A stretch of 64,000 nucleotides of DNA from Pogonophryne albipinna (GCA_028583405.1 CM053252.1:36981240-37045239); one strand, 5' to 3'. Counted from the first letter of the stretch, positions 12,300 to 26,654 are shown. Notes: generated by a model from the sequence alone, not told the origin. Numbers and translations are program-made.

Positions 12300-12372
12300 T
12301 GAACCTTCTGAAAAAGGAAACAATGTAACAAACTGTCGTCTGGTGAGCAGAATTGTAGGTGTGAATGTGACT
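12300..12372. repeat. second partial Harbinger-like terminus
   Basis: This repeats, with changes, the last internal 70 bp of the element at 10,768-12,263 (the run around AACAATGTAACAAACTGT). It is probably the end of an older relative into which family A inserted. Confidence 0.5.
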
Positions 12373-12760
12373 TAAGACTGTACAACTGAATGATACTCTA
12401 TGAGCTACTTGATGGTTAAAATTTTCCGTACTGCAAAGATAAAATGAGGTAGAACCAGTTTACGGAGGGCTGATGAGGTGTGGCTGGTGTTTATGGAAGA
12501 CATACCTCTGCGTATCAGGTGAACAAAGAGATAAACCAGGAAACATTGTGTTATTCTTCCTCACTGCAGAGAGACAGACGGACTGAAAAACAGACGATCA
12601 GATTCACCTTCAGACCAAACTAACAACTTCCTCTGAATTCAGCTACAGGAGAGAAAAGTGGAAACTACAACACTGCTGCTTCAACCTGCTCCACACCCTG
12701 AAGGTAAAACAAAGTGAATTTCAGTGAAGTCAGTAGAGGAGGGGGGAGGGGAGCCATGAC

Positions 12761-14683
12761 CAGTGTTGGGTGTAACGCGTTACAAAAGTAACAGAGTTAC
12801 AGTAATATATTACTTTTTGCTGTAACGAAGTAATGTAACGCATTACTAATGAAATGTGGGTAATATATTACCCGTTACAATGCTCAGTAACGCAGTTACA
12901 ACACATTTTAACCCGAAATTAAATGGTGTTTTGTTTTTTAAGCATGTACTAACATAGCGAGACATTCCGACACCAGACAAATAGTGCGGGTAGATTAGTA
13001 AACCTGGTGTTTACCCTTTAGGCTTCGCGTCGGGATATTCGGGCAGTTGAATGTTATGCACCCTCTATTCAAAAAAGAGAACGGAGTGAAAAATACAAAC
13101 AACAAATTGTGTCAGGTGCGTGTGACCTGCTCCGCTGCGCGTGCATAATTTCCGAAGTGCTTCCACAGCAGTGACACACATCTGTGGATAATCATTTATA
13201 CAAAAATGGTTAAAGCAACCATCACTAAACGCCAGCAACACTGCATCTACTGCAGACAGTAGCAACGGGTCAGATGGGGACATCACGTTACCCTCCGTTG
13301 TGGACACTAGCTTACTCCCGCCTGACTCGCCGCCCTCGCCCCCGGAGCAGCACTCTTCGTCGCCCGAAACTACGCCGCCCCTCTGCGGCCCGCAGGTGCC
13401 AGCCAGGATACCACGGCAAAACAGAGCCTGCCCAGGTATATCTAAACAAGTACCCACCTGTACAGTGGGGTTAGGTGGTCATTTTGCAGCTCGTGGTATA
13501 CAAATAGACAAGGGCTAGAATATTCATGTGAAAATAGTGCCATATTCTGCCATGCCTGTAGAAATGTTGGGTCAAAAATAATGCATACAATAGCACAGAT
13601 GCCTTCACCACGAATGGCTACAAAAATATCTCATATCCCAAGCTTATCAACAAGCTGATGTTGCAGCTGAAATGTTCTCCAGGTCACAAAGTCAACCTCA
13701 CAGGAAGATGTGATACCAGTTTTCAAGCGCAGTAAATATTCTCTTCCCAGAGTATATGATGGGACCAAGGTGATGATTTAGTACATGGTTTTAATAATAC
13801 TTTTGCTTTTCAATGTTTGCCATTTCAAACCATGAGCTGGTTCAAATCATATGTGCCTTGATTTACAATATCTTCTCATTTGTTTTATCAGTACAGTTTT
13901 GAAGCTGTTGTGCTTTTCTTTGCCACAGTCCACTTTGGACTATATGAGATATTTCAGGATTGCACTTTTAACTCACTTTAAATGTTCTCACTTGCTTGGT
14001 TTCAAAACATAACAAATGCCATAATCTGTTCATTGGGGACCATCAATGCTATTTTTCATTGCTGTTGCCGGCCACTATTGCTCATGTAAACCTGCTACTG
14101 CTGCGCCCTCTGTAATCTCAGAGGCACCTGAGTCATTTTGTTCTGGACCCGGGCCTGTACATGGCCATATACTAAACAAACTACAGAGCCCATTCCGTGT
14201 CCTGTTAGTGTTTACTTCCTGTCTGCCTTCTTCTGGTGATTTATCTGACGTCCAGCGCTCCGTCTTTTAACCTCTTTTCCTTTCTCTTTCTTGATCCTCC
14301 TTAGCAACCTTCATTATAGTCCTTGACAGTGGTCTGTACTGCTGTATTAACAACGTGTCACATGTTAAGAATTTACAATCAGAATCGAGTATTCAACTAA
14401 GCTGTGTAATACAAGTTGTTAGTAGCCTTAAGGGCCTACACAGTTGTTATGCTATACCACATTGCCCTTCACTGGATGTATAATGAGCTGCACTAAACTA
14501 CATTTTAGCATTTCAAATTTTTTTGCGGTTATTTTGGTGAAAGTAACTTAAAAAAGTAACTAAAGTAGTGTAACTCATTACATTTCAGAGACAGTAATTT
14601 TGTAATGTAACTTATTACTTTCAAAAGAGAGTAATAAGTAATATGTAATATATTACATTTTGGAAGTAACTTGCCCAACACTG
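12761..14683. mobile_element. 8-bp-TSD DNA transposon (hAT- or Zisupton-like) in the TRIM intron
   Basis: The element is bounded by CAGTGTTGGG and CCCAACACTG and flanked by perfect 8-bp copies GCCATGAC (12,753-12,760 and 14,684-14,691). Subterminal regions are rich in GTAAC/GTTAC repeats. Inside (about 13,450-13,720, + strand, broken frames) are words typical of the TTF-type finger of hAT-like proteins: LEYSCENSAIFCHACR then DAFTTNGYKN. The transposase core is not recognisable. The target duplication length and remnant support hAT; the terminus also recalls Zisupton, which I cannot exclude. Confidence 0.7.
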
Positions 14684-14759
14684 GCCATGACTGACTGTAC
14701 TTCCTGTCTGCTGTGTTTCAGCATCACTCCGAGACAACATGGCTTCCAGGTTAGAGGAA

Positions 14760-14959
14760 GATAATAATAATAATAATAATACATTACATTTATAAAGCGC
14801 TTTTCCAAGTGCTCAAAGCGCTTACAAGCAAGTAAAACAAAATAACACAAAAGTAAAAAGTGCTAAGCTAGGTGGAATAAGGGCAAGGGGTTAGTAGTGG
14901 ATTAGGAGTTGAAGGTAAGTGTGAAAATGTGAGTTTTGAGGGATTGTTTGAATGATGTG
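14760..14959 (-). mobile_element. short retroposon insert in the TRIM RING exon
   Basis: The insert starts with (ATA)n and TTTATAAAGCGCTTTTC, which on the minus strand is the 3' end and microsatellite tail of an L2-type LINE or its SINE. It separates ...GAGGAAG from ATCTCTGCTGT; removing it restores the RING-start reading. It is 5'-truncated. Confidence 0.65.
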
Positions 14960-15917
14960 ATCTCTGCTGTCCGGTCTGTCAGGAAGTCTTTAGAGAGCCT
15001 GTTCTTCTGTCATGTCTGCAGAACTGGTGGAGAGAGAAACCAACACAAGAGTGTCCAGTCTGTAAGACAATATCATGAATGAATCATCCTCCCTGTAACC
15101 TGGCATTGAAGAACCTGTGTGAGGCCTTCTTACAGGAGAGAGATCCGAGATCTTCAGAGGCTCTCTGCAGTCTGCACTCTGAGAGACTCAGACTCTTCTG
15201 TCTGGACCATCAGCAGCCAGTGTGTGTCGTCTGCAGAGATTCACGAAAACACACCAACCACAGATTCAGACCCATCGATGAAGCTGCACGACAAAACAAG
15301 AAGGAGCTCCAGAAATCTCTGCAGCACGTAAAGGAGAAGTTAGAGATGTTTAAACTACTTAAAGATGTGTTTGATCAAACAGCAGGACACATGAAGGTCC
15401 AGGCCCGACGCACAGAGACGCAGATTAAGGTGCAGTTTAAAGAGCTTCATCAGTTTCTAGAAGAGGAAGAGGAGGCCAGGATGGCTGCACTGAGGGAGGA
15501 AGAGGAGTAGAAGAGGAGGATGATGGAGGAGAAGATAGAGGCTGTGATTAGAGAGATAGCAGCTCTTTCACACACCGTCAGAGTCACAGAGGAGGAGCTG
15601 AAGACGTCTCCTTCCTGCTCAACTACAAGGCTGCAGTGGAGAGGCTGCAGCGCCCCCTGCTGGAGGATCCACAGCTGCCCTCAGGAGCTCTGATAGACCA
15701 GGCCAAACACCTGGGCAACCTCAGCTTCAACATCTGGAGCAAGATGAAGGACATCGTGTCCTACTCTCCTCTCATTCTGGACCCAAACACTGCTCATCCA
15801 AAAATCATCCTGTCTGAAGATCTGACCGGTGTGAGAGAAGGAGAGAGACAGAAACCTCCTGATAACCCAGAGAGGTTTGATAAACACGGCTTTGTCCTGG
15901 GATCTGAGGGCTTTAAC

Positions 15918-16189
15918 CATGGGCGCGGGAAGGGGGGTGCTGAGGGCGCTGCAGCACCCCCTAGCGGCAGGCAGGCGGTGCGGAGCTCCCCTGTCTGAAT
16001 TATTATTTGACGGTTATTGCTGCTCCCGCTGTGCATAATCTGTGTAATATGTAGCCAATAAATTCCACATTGTTGGTAAAATAATATTTTACATCTTTGT
16101 AGTGTGTGTGCTCGCCAGTGGCGTCGCCTGGCCTGCCCCGAATGTTTTTTCTGTAGCCTCGGACAATTCTACCTCAATAATATAATACA
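15918..16189. repeat. unclassified GC-rich repeat replacing the TRIM SPRY exon
   Basis: It begins CATGGGCGCGGGAAGGGGGG, resembling in its first bases the terminus of the element at 62,206-63,178, then diverges into GC-rich and AT-rich sequence without a frame. It abuts the truncated L2 at about 16,190. Confidence 0.35.
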
Positions 16190-17584
16190 TTAACCGTGCT
16201 TTACGTGAACCTCATCATGACAGCATCACTCTCCTCTGTCATCATCCTGTTGGACCTGTCTGCTGCATTCGACACGGTGAATCATCAGATCCTCCTTCGC
16301 ACTCTCCAAGAACTTGGAGTTTCAGGCTCTGCACTTTCCCTCCTCACCTCATACCTCAAAGACCGTACCTACAGGGTTACTTGGAGAGGGTCGGAGTCCG
16401 ACCCTTGTCAATTAACTACAGGGGTCCCTCAGGGCTCTGTTCTTGGTCCCCTCCTCTTCTCCTTGTACACAAACTCGCTCGGATCTGTCATTAGCCCGCA
16501 TGGTTTTTCATACCACTGCTACGCTGACGACACCCAATTAATTCTGTTCTTTCCCCGCTCAGAGACCCAGGTCGTCGCACGCATCTCTGCTTGTCTAGCT
16601 GACATCTCTCAGTGGATGTCTGCTCACCACCTCAAGCTCAACCTTGACAAGACTGAACTGCTTTTCCTTCCGGGAAAAGATTGTCCCACTCTTGACCTAA
16701 CAATCAACATCGCCACCTCTGTTGTTTCCCCGACTCAGACTGCAAGGAATCTGGGTGTGACCCTAGATAACAAACTGTCCTTCACTGCAAACATCGCTGC
16801 TACAACCCGCTGTTGCAGATACACGCTTTACAACATCAGGAGGATACGTCCCCAGCTGACCCAGAAAGCCACGCAGGTTCTGGTCCAGGCTCTCGTCATC
16901 TCACGCCTAGACTACTGCAACTCCCTCCTGGCTGGTCTACCTGCATGTGCCATCCGACCTCTGCAGCTCATCCAGAATGCAGCTGCTCGTCTGGTCTTCA
17001 ACCTTCCTAAATTCTCCCACACCACGCCGCTCCTCCGCTCCCTTCACTGGCTTCCGGTAACTGCTAGAATCCACTTCAAGACAATGGTACTTGCGTACCA
17101 TGCTGCGAATGAATCTGGCCCTTCCTACATCCAGGACATGGTTAAACTGTACACCCCAGCACGTGCACTCCGCTCTGCATCAGCCAAACGGCTTGCTGCA
17201 CCCGCACTGCGAGGGGGACCCAAGTTCCCATCAGCAAAAACACGTGGGTTTACTATCCTGGCTCCAAAATGGTGGAATGAGCTCCCCATTGAAGTCAGGA
17301 CAGCAGATAGCTTACACACCTTCCGGCGCAGACTGAAAACTCATCTCTTTCGACTCCAATTCGAGCGATATAACTATTAACAAAGCACTTATATACTAAT
17401 AAAGGACTGGCTTATCTAAAGAAGCCAGTTGAGTAGCACTTGAAATGTTTTTGCTCTATGAAACCTGATGTACTTATATGATTCTGTTTTCTTCAAGTTT
17501 GTATTTTGTTGGTCGAACGCACTTATTGTAAGTCGCTTTGGATAAAAGCGTCAGCTAAATGCAATGTAATGTAATAATGTAATG
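16190..17584 (+). mobile_element. 5'-truncated L2 LINE
   Basis: The copy spans mid-RT to the 3' tail. The 3' UTR ends with AAGTCGCTTTGGATAAAAGC and an (ATGTA)-rich tail, as in teleost L2 elements. The coding part is intact, suggesting a fairly recent insertion of a truncated copy. Confidence 0.9.
16196..17380 (+). pseudogene. L2 reverse transcriptase, C-terminal 394 codons
   Basis: Reverse transcriptase of an L2-clade non-LTR retrotransposon, which copies element RNA at a nicked target. The open frame has no stop for 394 codons. RT blocks in order are [14 protein letters not shown] (first catalytic aspartates), [25 protein letters not shown] (catalytic YADD), [28 protein letters not shown] and [13 protein letters not shown]. 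After these come the C-terminal blocks SLHWLPV and WNELP, ending ...FERYNY. The endonuclease and the first RT blocks are missing, so the apparent start codon is accidental. It is a dead-on-arrival copy in coding terms, despite the clean frame. Confidence 0.9.
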
Positions 17585-17639
17585 ACACTAGAGAGGATGG
17601 CAGGACTGTAATTTCCCGTGTTCAGTGAATGCAACAGAG

Positions 17640-18330
17640 GCAAGACACCAGACCAATCAGAGAGTTGCATGGAAATAAAAGTGTGCTTGTGTCATTCAAG
17701 CTCGCCTCTGTGTGTGTGTGGAAATAGCGCATTTAGTGTGTGAGAGAGAGAGAGAGAGACCGGTGCCAGCAGGGACCGTGTTGTTAGCATCTGGTTAGCT
17801 AGCTGCCCTAATGGACATACGGAGCTGTTGTTGGTTCCACAACAATCTGGAGGAGAGTCCTCTCCTGACGGACTGAGAGGCTCAGGTGAGCTAAAGGACT
17901 CTCTGAGTGTTTAGATAGTTAACTTTAGTCTAAGTTATCTCAGTGGGTCTCAAATGGTTTGGTCACAAATTATTCAAAAGATTATTTCCGCGGCACACCT
18001 TCATATGATCATTATCGTTATAAAAAAAACAAGAGAATAAAGGAAAAACAGTTATGAAATACTATATGGCAGTAAAACAAGAATAGAGTTTGAAAGGAGA
18101 GGGATTTGTAAAATATCCATAAAGAAAAAGAACATCTGCTTACAGTTGTGTTTCATATGGGTGTTGAGAGATGTATCCATAGATCTCTTAATGTTGCTCT
18201 CAAAGTGCACCAGATTGATGCTTTTGACTTCAATATTTAAAAAAAATCTTCCCGGGGGAACATCCCCCCGGACCCCCCTAGAGGAGGTGAGGTCCACTCC
18301 CCACTCGTAAAAAATAGCACTTTACCCCTG
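17640..18330 (+). repeat. family B element, degraded copy
   Basis: It matches, in inverse orientation, the element at 62,206-63,178: the (GA)n run, GTTGTTAGCATCTG, the GACGGACTGAGAG region, CTCAGTGGGTCTCAAATGG, and the CCCCCGGACCCCCCTAGAGG block near 18,262. The termini are eroded. Confidence 0.6.
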
Positions 18331-18689
18331 CCTATATGCCGTGAACTGATTATCGAGCCTTCATTGTAACAGTCGCGGGTGTAGGCTACTGTGTGTTTAT
18401 TTTCTACGTCACAAAAGGGGTGCTCCGCTTAGTGGTCAATTCTCCACCTATCAGGAGAATGAGAGGTTGGGCCGCTCAAAAGCGCTTGAGACGCTGTAGT
18501 ACATATGCCAGGCCTGTAAGTGGCGCTGTAGTCTGCTACAAAAGCAGCGAAGAAGACTTTCCGCGCATGGTTGCCATGGTTGCCCTTCTGTTTATTCTCC
18601 GCTGTGGCTCTTTTTCTCCCTCCTCGAGGCAAGCGTTTGCGCCTCCTGCTTTAAAACAAATGAATAATGACTCTATATAATCATATGTC

Positions 18690-19125
18690 ATGGATAATGT
18701 GCAGCGACGCGGTCATTATGGGGAAAAGAACACCGACAGGCTGATCAGGAGCCCGACGCGAATGTGGCCCTATTACAGGGCCACATTCGCAATGATTTTA
18801 TTGATTTAAAAAATAGTTGTATGTATTGATTTAAATTGACATGCATCCGCTAAGAAAAATAGTCCGTTGTTACTGTTTGAACTAACGTAGCAACGGCAGG
18901 AACTGCTTCGATAGCGTTTTTGAGGAGCTTTTTGATTACAGATTTGAAAACATCGTTGCTTGCTTTAAAAGTAGCACAATTCATGATGTCAAACCTTGGA
19001 AAGTATCTAGATATCCCTGCCCTAATGCCAAAGGAACTGGTAACTGAATATGTGTCGCCGTTTGATGTCTATGTCTGGACCGCTGCGTAAAAAGGAGGGT
19101 TTCTGCCCCGTTACTTCTCTTCTTA
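18690..19125 (+). repeat. internal fragment of the Harbinger-like family
   Basis: It repeats 11,195-11,735 at high identity with one deletion. Both copies contain a short open stretch near the end (GKYLDIPALMPK in one frame, KPWKVSRYPCPNAK in another), so I cannot say which frame, if any, was coding. Confidence 0.6.
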
Positions 19126-19159
19126 CTTCTATAAGAATAAAACACGGAGGACGGAGATC

Positions 19160-19420
19160 TCTTTTTCTCCCCCTCTTCTGACAGCCCAGCAGCTGATCTC
19201 AGAGCACACTCCCCTCTCCTGCAGGGGGGCGTGGTCAGCTGCAGCTCACAGAATCAGCCCCCTGCAAAAACAGCGCTGGAAAGAGCAAATAGAGCGAAAT
19301 GAGGCATGGCTAAAATGCAGTATCTGTTTGGTATTTTGAAAAAAATACTATATTTATATACTTTATATAGGTATGGCCCTACAATATATTGTTCAAATAT
19401 AGCATGATATGTCCCCTTTA
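19160..19420. mobile_element. TTAA-type MITE, right end
   Basis: It ends GCATGATATGTCCCCTTTAA at about 19,419. This belongs with the AAAGG..CAT termini at 24,245, 39,957 and 46,480. The left end is not clear. Confidence 0.5.
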
Positions 19421-19817
19421 ACTTAATTAAAATGAATCTGTTAGCACAGATATCTAATATAACACAGATGCATGGTATTTCGTATAATTCATTGCATACA
19501 ATAATGAACTTGTGTCATGTTAAACATTCATCATTTATTTTTTTCATTTGCTGAAACCCAGAATGCAACGTGACTCCATTAACAAGTTCATCCCTCTAAT
19601 CCTACCCAAAGAATGACTTTACATCTGTCAAGGAACATACTTTCTGAATAATTAAAATATATATCAGCATGAATGTTGTTATATTTCAGGCTTGGTGCCG
19701 TTCCACCTGTGTTCCACCAATTTACACAATCAATGCTTCCCTGTAATCAAAGCCTAGTTATCATGTTTTCAGCTGCTGTTCTGGCAGCAGTGTCCAATTT
19801 GCCAGCGGCAGGATGTA

Positions 19818-22011
<2,194 letters not shown>

Positions 22012-22401
22012 TTAAAGGTGGGGTAGGTAAGTTTGAGAAACCGGCTCGAGATACACTTTTTGTTATATTCCATGGAATGCTCTTAACATCCCGATAGCAA
22101 TGAATATCTGAAGTGCTTTGACAAAAAATACATAAAAAAATATCATCTGTGGAAGCCGTGGTTCTCTAAAAAGTACGACCAATCATCTGAGCCGGCCCGG
22201 CTAAAGTAACTGGATGGCCTACCTGCCTGTCAGCCTTCCATCTGTGCACAAACTTATCTTGTGCCCTCATTGGTCATGTGCGCGTTCGTGTGTGTTGGAG
22301 GAGAGGCTCTGTAAGGAAGTGGCAGATTTCTTCCGGCTGTGTATTTTCAAATTCTAGCGCACTCGAGCTGGTTTCTCCAAAATTACCTACCCCACCTTTA
22401 A
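22012..22401. mobile_element. TTAA-flanked MITE, copy 1
   Basis: It lies between TTAA at 22,012 and TTAA at 22,398, with inverted ends of about 40 bp starting AAAGGTGGGGTAGGTAA and a CTCGAG-centred subterminal block. Relatives are at 45,944 and 51,932. A TTAA target is used by piggyBac and Kolobok elements; no transposase is encoded here. Confidence 0.8.
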
Positions 22402-24244
22402 CCTGCTACCATGTGGAGAAAAATATCAAAGCATCCTGGCTCCTGACTCAGCTACAGCTCTTCCTAAAACCCTTTTTTATACTCAAATGAGTTCCATCTA
22501 ATTTGGTGCCGGGGCTAATTTGATTTGCAGTTGGTTCAACTAGCCAACTAAGTATGGACTAGTTGTTTTCCCACCAGCCAGAGCCCAAGAGGAGTCACAA
22601 TGTGACATGACCATTTACATCGCTGCAACACCAGCATGAATATCCCTCACAATAAAAACAATGATGGACTACGTTGGCGCTGTGTTCAAATTGCTATTAC
22701 ACTTATGAACTAGATTGATTGGCAAGCATGAATTCTCCATCTCCTCTCCAGAGTGGCCCACACTAACAAAAATAACTCCATGTATCCACATATTAATAAT
22801 TCACCATAAATGCTTTGATGAGTAGGTTTTTGTTGCTACTACAATGATAGCAAACAAATATGTTGTCGCCATTTTGGGATCTCGACACTAGTACTTCTGC
22901 AACAACTCTACACTCTCTCCATGTACAGTGTTCCCCCAGGCTGTCCCTTCTCTGTGCCGGCCCAGCAAATAGTTGGTGTCCAAGTTGAATACATTTTTGG
23001 GAGCAAGAGCCGGTGCCACTGCAGTTAACGTGATTAACTGGATCACAATCAGAGCTCTGAACCGGCCCTGGAACAGCCTCGGTGGAAAAGGGATATGAGT
23101 TATCTAATATTATTTCTCAAAGCATAGGCGGTTGCAGACAGAGTTTGACAAATATGATCCAAGAGTAGAGTTGCTACAGTAACAGTTCATTGTAGCGTTG
23201 AGCTAAGAGCAGACGGGTGCTGGCGATTGGAGAAGAGAAGAAATTAGCAGTAAAAATGTTGATGTGTAGGACGACAGTCTGGAAAGGAGGAAAATTATCT
23301 TTCTGTATTTTCTACAAACCGGCATTTGAGGCTGTTAGGAATGGGCATTGTCATGGGATGGATTCCAGATCTATTCTGTTAACTAAAGTAACCCAAACAA
23401 TTTCCAGTCCACTGTGCATTGTCAAGTTTCTGAAATAGGACACTATCTATTCCAGATCCAGATGGGAAAACCGACAATCAAAGTTGAATGATTTCTGCTT
23501 TGTTCTTAAAAATATATTTGTTTTAACATTTGAAAGTCATACATTTATCATATTTGTCAAATTTACAAGGGACTGGAAACAGATACATTTTTTCCGACAA
23601 GACACTTGCATCTATGATACAGGGACGGCAGCACTGGAATGTAATTGCTCTGGACCTTGCGCTGGATAAATGTAAGGCTGTCGAATCGTCGGGGGGGAAA
23701 GGACTGACCTGCAGGTCTATGAGACTTCATGAGATTGTGTGCACAAGGAATCATCTTGGCGAGTTGGCCGTTTGGTTGAAGCGCTGAAGTTGGACTGAGC
23801 ACGGTTATTGTGGTATTTCTCCTGGCCTCATTACACCACTGGCATTCAGAGCATAGTGTAATTAAACGGCACTCCCATTGCAAACAATTATTATGCCAAG
23901 AATAGCATGATGGCCTCAGGAAAAAGCTTAGGAGGACACAAGTTTAAAGTTAAGTGTGTCATGCTATTTTAAGAAGGCTTGCAGACGACTCATTGGCTCA
24001 CTATATGGAAACCCCTCCCTCGCCACCTTGTTGGCTACCCCTACCATAATTATTGCACTCAAAAAGAGGAAACACAATATACAGATTGAATTAATTATAA
24101 GGTGCTAAATGGTCACGATTCATATTCTCTGACATGGCTGACCCCAACCATGTCCTGACTTATTGAGGTGAGACTGAAGCATTCTTTTTTGCACCAGTCA
24201 ATCTCAATATAAAATACAGTGTTTAGTCCCAAACCAAATTTAAC
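22402..24244. other. no recognisable gene
   Basis: Open frames of 61-106 codons on both strands (23,217-23,883) overlap one another and carry no domain. I see no repeat termini. Confidence 0.5.
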
Positions 24245-25075
24245 TTAAAGGTCCCATGTCATGGCCATTTCCACTGATCATAATTCCATTGTTGAGGTCT
24301 ACTAGAATAGATTTACATTGTTCAATGTTCCAAACTCACATTGGTTTCTCATACAGCATCTCTGTATAGTATGTGTATTCACTCTCTGTCCTAAATGGCT
24401 TGCTGGAGCTCCTGCCCCCCCCTCCCTGTGAGCCCTGTGTGCTCCGATTGGTCAGCTCGGCCACTCTGTTCTGATTAGTCAACCACCAGAGAGGCTCCGC
24501 CCATGTCTAACACAGTGCTTTTTTCGGCTCTGAGCGGAACATCAGTTTTACAATGCCGTCGGTACAGCCGTATATGTTTGAACCGGAGTCCGGTCCTGAA
24601 AGTGAGACAGGCCAACGCGATAGACCTGATCCACCGTCCCAAACTAGACTAGGTTTCACGGTGAAAAGTTTTTATTTTGTATCGCTCTTACATTTCAGAT
24701 GTAATGTTAGAACTGCATCATTTATCTACAATACAGAAACAAGTTTGTCCGCTAACTAACCGAACTGTACCTACAACTGTTGTTATTTAGGTGCACTTGT
24801 GGAAACTGCGCCATGATGCTGACCGAAGAGGAAAACGTCTGCTGCAAAGAAATTAGAAAGGTAGCCTAGCTGACTGTTACAACATTATGTAACCAGCTAG
24901 CTGAAAACACCAACAGTAGCACACAACATGATATGCCAAGATATACACCATACATATTTGTCAAGTCAATAGGCTATTATATGCCCTTTTATTTCTTCCT
25001 TAGTAATTGAATGTTTATTTTTGTAAACCTTGCCATAGTTGGTTTGATTGCTAAATGTGTTATGTTACAAATATC
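24245..25075 (+). mobile_element. TTAA-terminus element with P2X7-like exons
   Basis: The left end is TTAA then AGGTCCCATGTCATGGCC at 24,245. The same terminus recurs at 46,480. Two exon-like segments of a P2X7-ballast-type protein follow at 24,553 and 24,791. No matching right end is visible, so the element is probably truncated near the MITE at 25,076. Confidence 0.5.
24553..24860 (+). pseudogene. P2X7 C-terminal-domain-like transposon protein, first two exons
   Basis: The first exon starts MPSVQPYMFEPESGPESETG and reaches ..TRLG near 24,655. After an intron, an acceptor (TATTTAG at 24,784-24,790) leads to CTCGNCAMMLTEEENVCCKE and then a donor (AAG/GTAGCC) at 24,860. The C-x-C-G-x-C ... 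CC arrangement is the zinc-binding start of the P2X7 cytoplasmic domain. In fish it also occurs in many stand-alone 'P2X7-like' proteins with this same QPYMFEPE N-terminus. Joining the segments at the obvious sites does not keep frame, so this copy is probably broken. No later exon is present. It begins 308 bp inside a TTAA-type terminus, suggesting the family travels with a transposon. Confidence 0.55.
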
Positions 25076-25402
25076 GGTACCACTTTACAATAAGACTACC
25101 CTTATAAAGGGTTTATAATTAGGTTATGAATTAGGTTGTAAACACTTTATTAATCATTAAGAACCATTTATAAACCAGTTTTCATACATCAACACAGGCT
25201 CACTATTTGGCAAGATGACTAAGCCTTATATTGGCTACCGAGCTTACTTTGTCTTCTTCATCAGCCAGCATCTTTGGTATCTGTTGTTCACTGAGTTGAT
25301 TCCCCCCCTTCCATCTTGATGTTTCTTGGCATCTCTTTGTAACCATTTATTTACGAGTTACTAACATTTATAACTGCCAAAAGGGAGCCTTGTAAAGTGT
25401 AA
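25076..25402. mobile_element. MITE with GG(T)ACCACTTTACAATAAG-type end
   Basis: The left end, ACCACTTTACAATAAG, is inverted-repeat-like with CTTGTAAAGTGTAAAACAC near 25,388-25,405. The interior repeats short motifs such as CATTTATAA. It is a common fish non-autonomous form that I cannot assign to a superfamily. Confidence 0.5.
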
Positions 25403-25479
25403 AACACATTCCCATTTATTAATGAGTTACAACCATTTATAATTTGTTTAAGTTATATTAAGACTTAAAGTTATGCATA

Positions 25480-26050
25480 AATTAGGGTGTGGTCACATTG
25501 AGTGACAGCTCTGTCCAGTGACTGCTGCTGTTAGCTTCCTCTCTCTCTGCTAGTAGCTCCGTGATGCTACAGGGGCTCTGCCTGCTCAGCTCATCACGGA
25601 TAACTTGAACTCTGTCATGTTTGTTGTGCTGGTGCCTTGTGGACTATTCTTCATGCTTATATCGGACTATTGTGACTCGCTCCACGTTTAAAACAGATGG
25701 TGCATGAATGCAGTTTTACGGTAAGTGAAATTCGAGTACTTTATTTATGTGTTGCTTATGTTTTTAGTCAGCTAACGTTAATGAATGTTAAAGCTTGGGT
25801 TGGCATGTAAGCAAGTGGTAGCTACATCTGTGCTAACAATGCTAATCATAGCCTCCAAGTTAAAACGTAATAGAGAAGTGTTATGCGTTAAGTGGGGTAA
25901 TACTGTAGAACAAACGGCTTCTGTTTGAGGTTGGTAAAATAAGGTCATCCTTGTAAGTTAAAGAGATATTTTATTAGGTAGGTAACTTTATGCATCGCTA
26001 AGGTTAATTTAAATTTGCTATGATCGATTATGTAGACAAGCTAAAGTCAA
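25480..26050 (+). repeat. family A fragment (5' and middle part)
   Basis: It corresponds to 10,545-9,990 in reverse and to 57,470-57,835. The donor-like GTAAGTGAAATTCGAG occurs at about 25,722. It ends where a piece of the BED-type hAT begins. Confidence 0.6.
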
Positions 26051-26054
26051 AGTA

Positions 26055-26376
26055 GTGTTGAAGAGCGGCCTAGTGTCACAAGTCACACGTTGTCTCCCGC
26101 TTGTCGCTATATTATTAATTTGGCTGCTACGCTGCTGCACGTGCACGCGGAGTGTCCTGACCTGGCTGTGTGTCCTGACCTGGCTGTGTGTCAGCCCCGC
26201 CCTTCACAGCGTGCGTGGCCGGCAGCCACAGCGCTCATAGCTAAAATGCTGGTCACATCCTTCGAAACGGCAATTTATCGAGCTCAGAAAAGTTATCGAG
26301 TCCATTTGTATTTATCGCACGATAAGTCAATTTATCGATTATCGCGATGCTATGGGACTTACACCATGCAGCGATA
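26055..26376 (-). repeat. fragment of the BED-type hAT (56,400-61,256 family)
   Basis: It matches 60,420-60,300 and 56,590-56,400 in inverse orientation and ends in the ATCGATAA/TTATCG-rich terminal region near 26,340. A 20-bp tandem duplication (CCTGACCTGGCTGTGTGT) is present at 26,157. Confidence 0.6.
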
Positions 26377-26654
26377 ATTCTAATGGTAATACTTCCATGA
26401 CTTTACCCAACAAACAACTTAAGCAAGACCTATCACACAATTTGATAGGAAACAACCTTTGCACATGATATTATTGGTTGACACCCTCTTTTCATCAGAT
26501 TCAAAGAACACCAACAAATATATACGCTGGGAGTTGCCTGGAATATGGACATTACAGTTGTAGCCAAACACACTTGAGAGTATGTATTTTGCCTGACTTT
26601 GAAACGCACCAAGGACAATAGTCCAGCAGCAAGTCCTCAAAAAAGGCTTTAGTT

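Larger units (their letters stand above)
12560..15917 (+). pseudogene. TRIM35-like RING/B-box/coiled-coil gene copy
   Basis: Fish TRIM35-like proteins are E3 ubiquitin ligases. A 5' UTR exon ends at 12,703 with GAAG/GTAAAA. The coding exon follows an acceptor at 14,721, with ATG at 14,739. The protein starts MASRLEED, then a RING beginning CCPVCQE and ending [14 protein letters not shown], but the RING is split by a retroposon at 14,760-14,959 and is also frame-shifted. The B-box reads CSLHSERLRLFCLDHQQPVC and the coiled coil continues to about 15,610 with a stop at 15,508-15,510 and a frameshift near 15,600. A PRY-like start ([17 protein letters not shown]) runs to FVLGSEGFN at 15,917, where foreign repeat sequence begins. 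The SPRY domain is absent. Because the intron is kept it is a duplicated, not processed, copy. Confidence 0.85.

Noticed and set aside
11591..12385. Several 60-142-codon frames in the Harbinger-like element
   Set aside because: Frames on both strands overlap, contain no DDE or Myb domain, and the repeat at 18,690 does not preserve any one of them.
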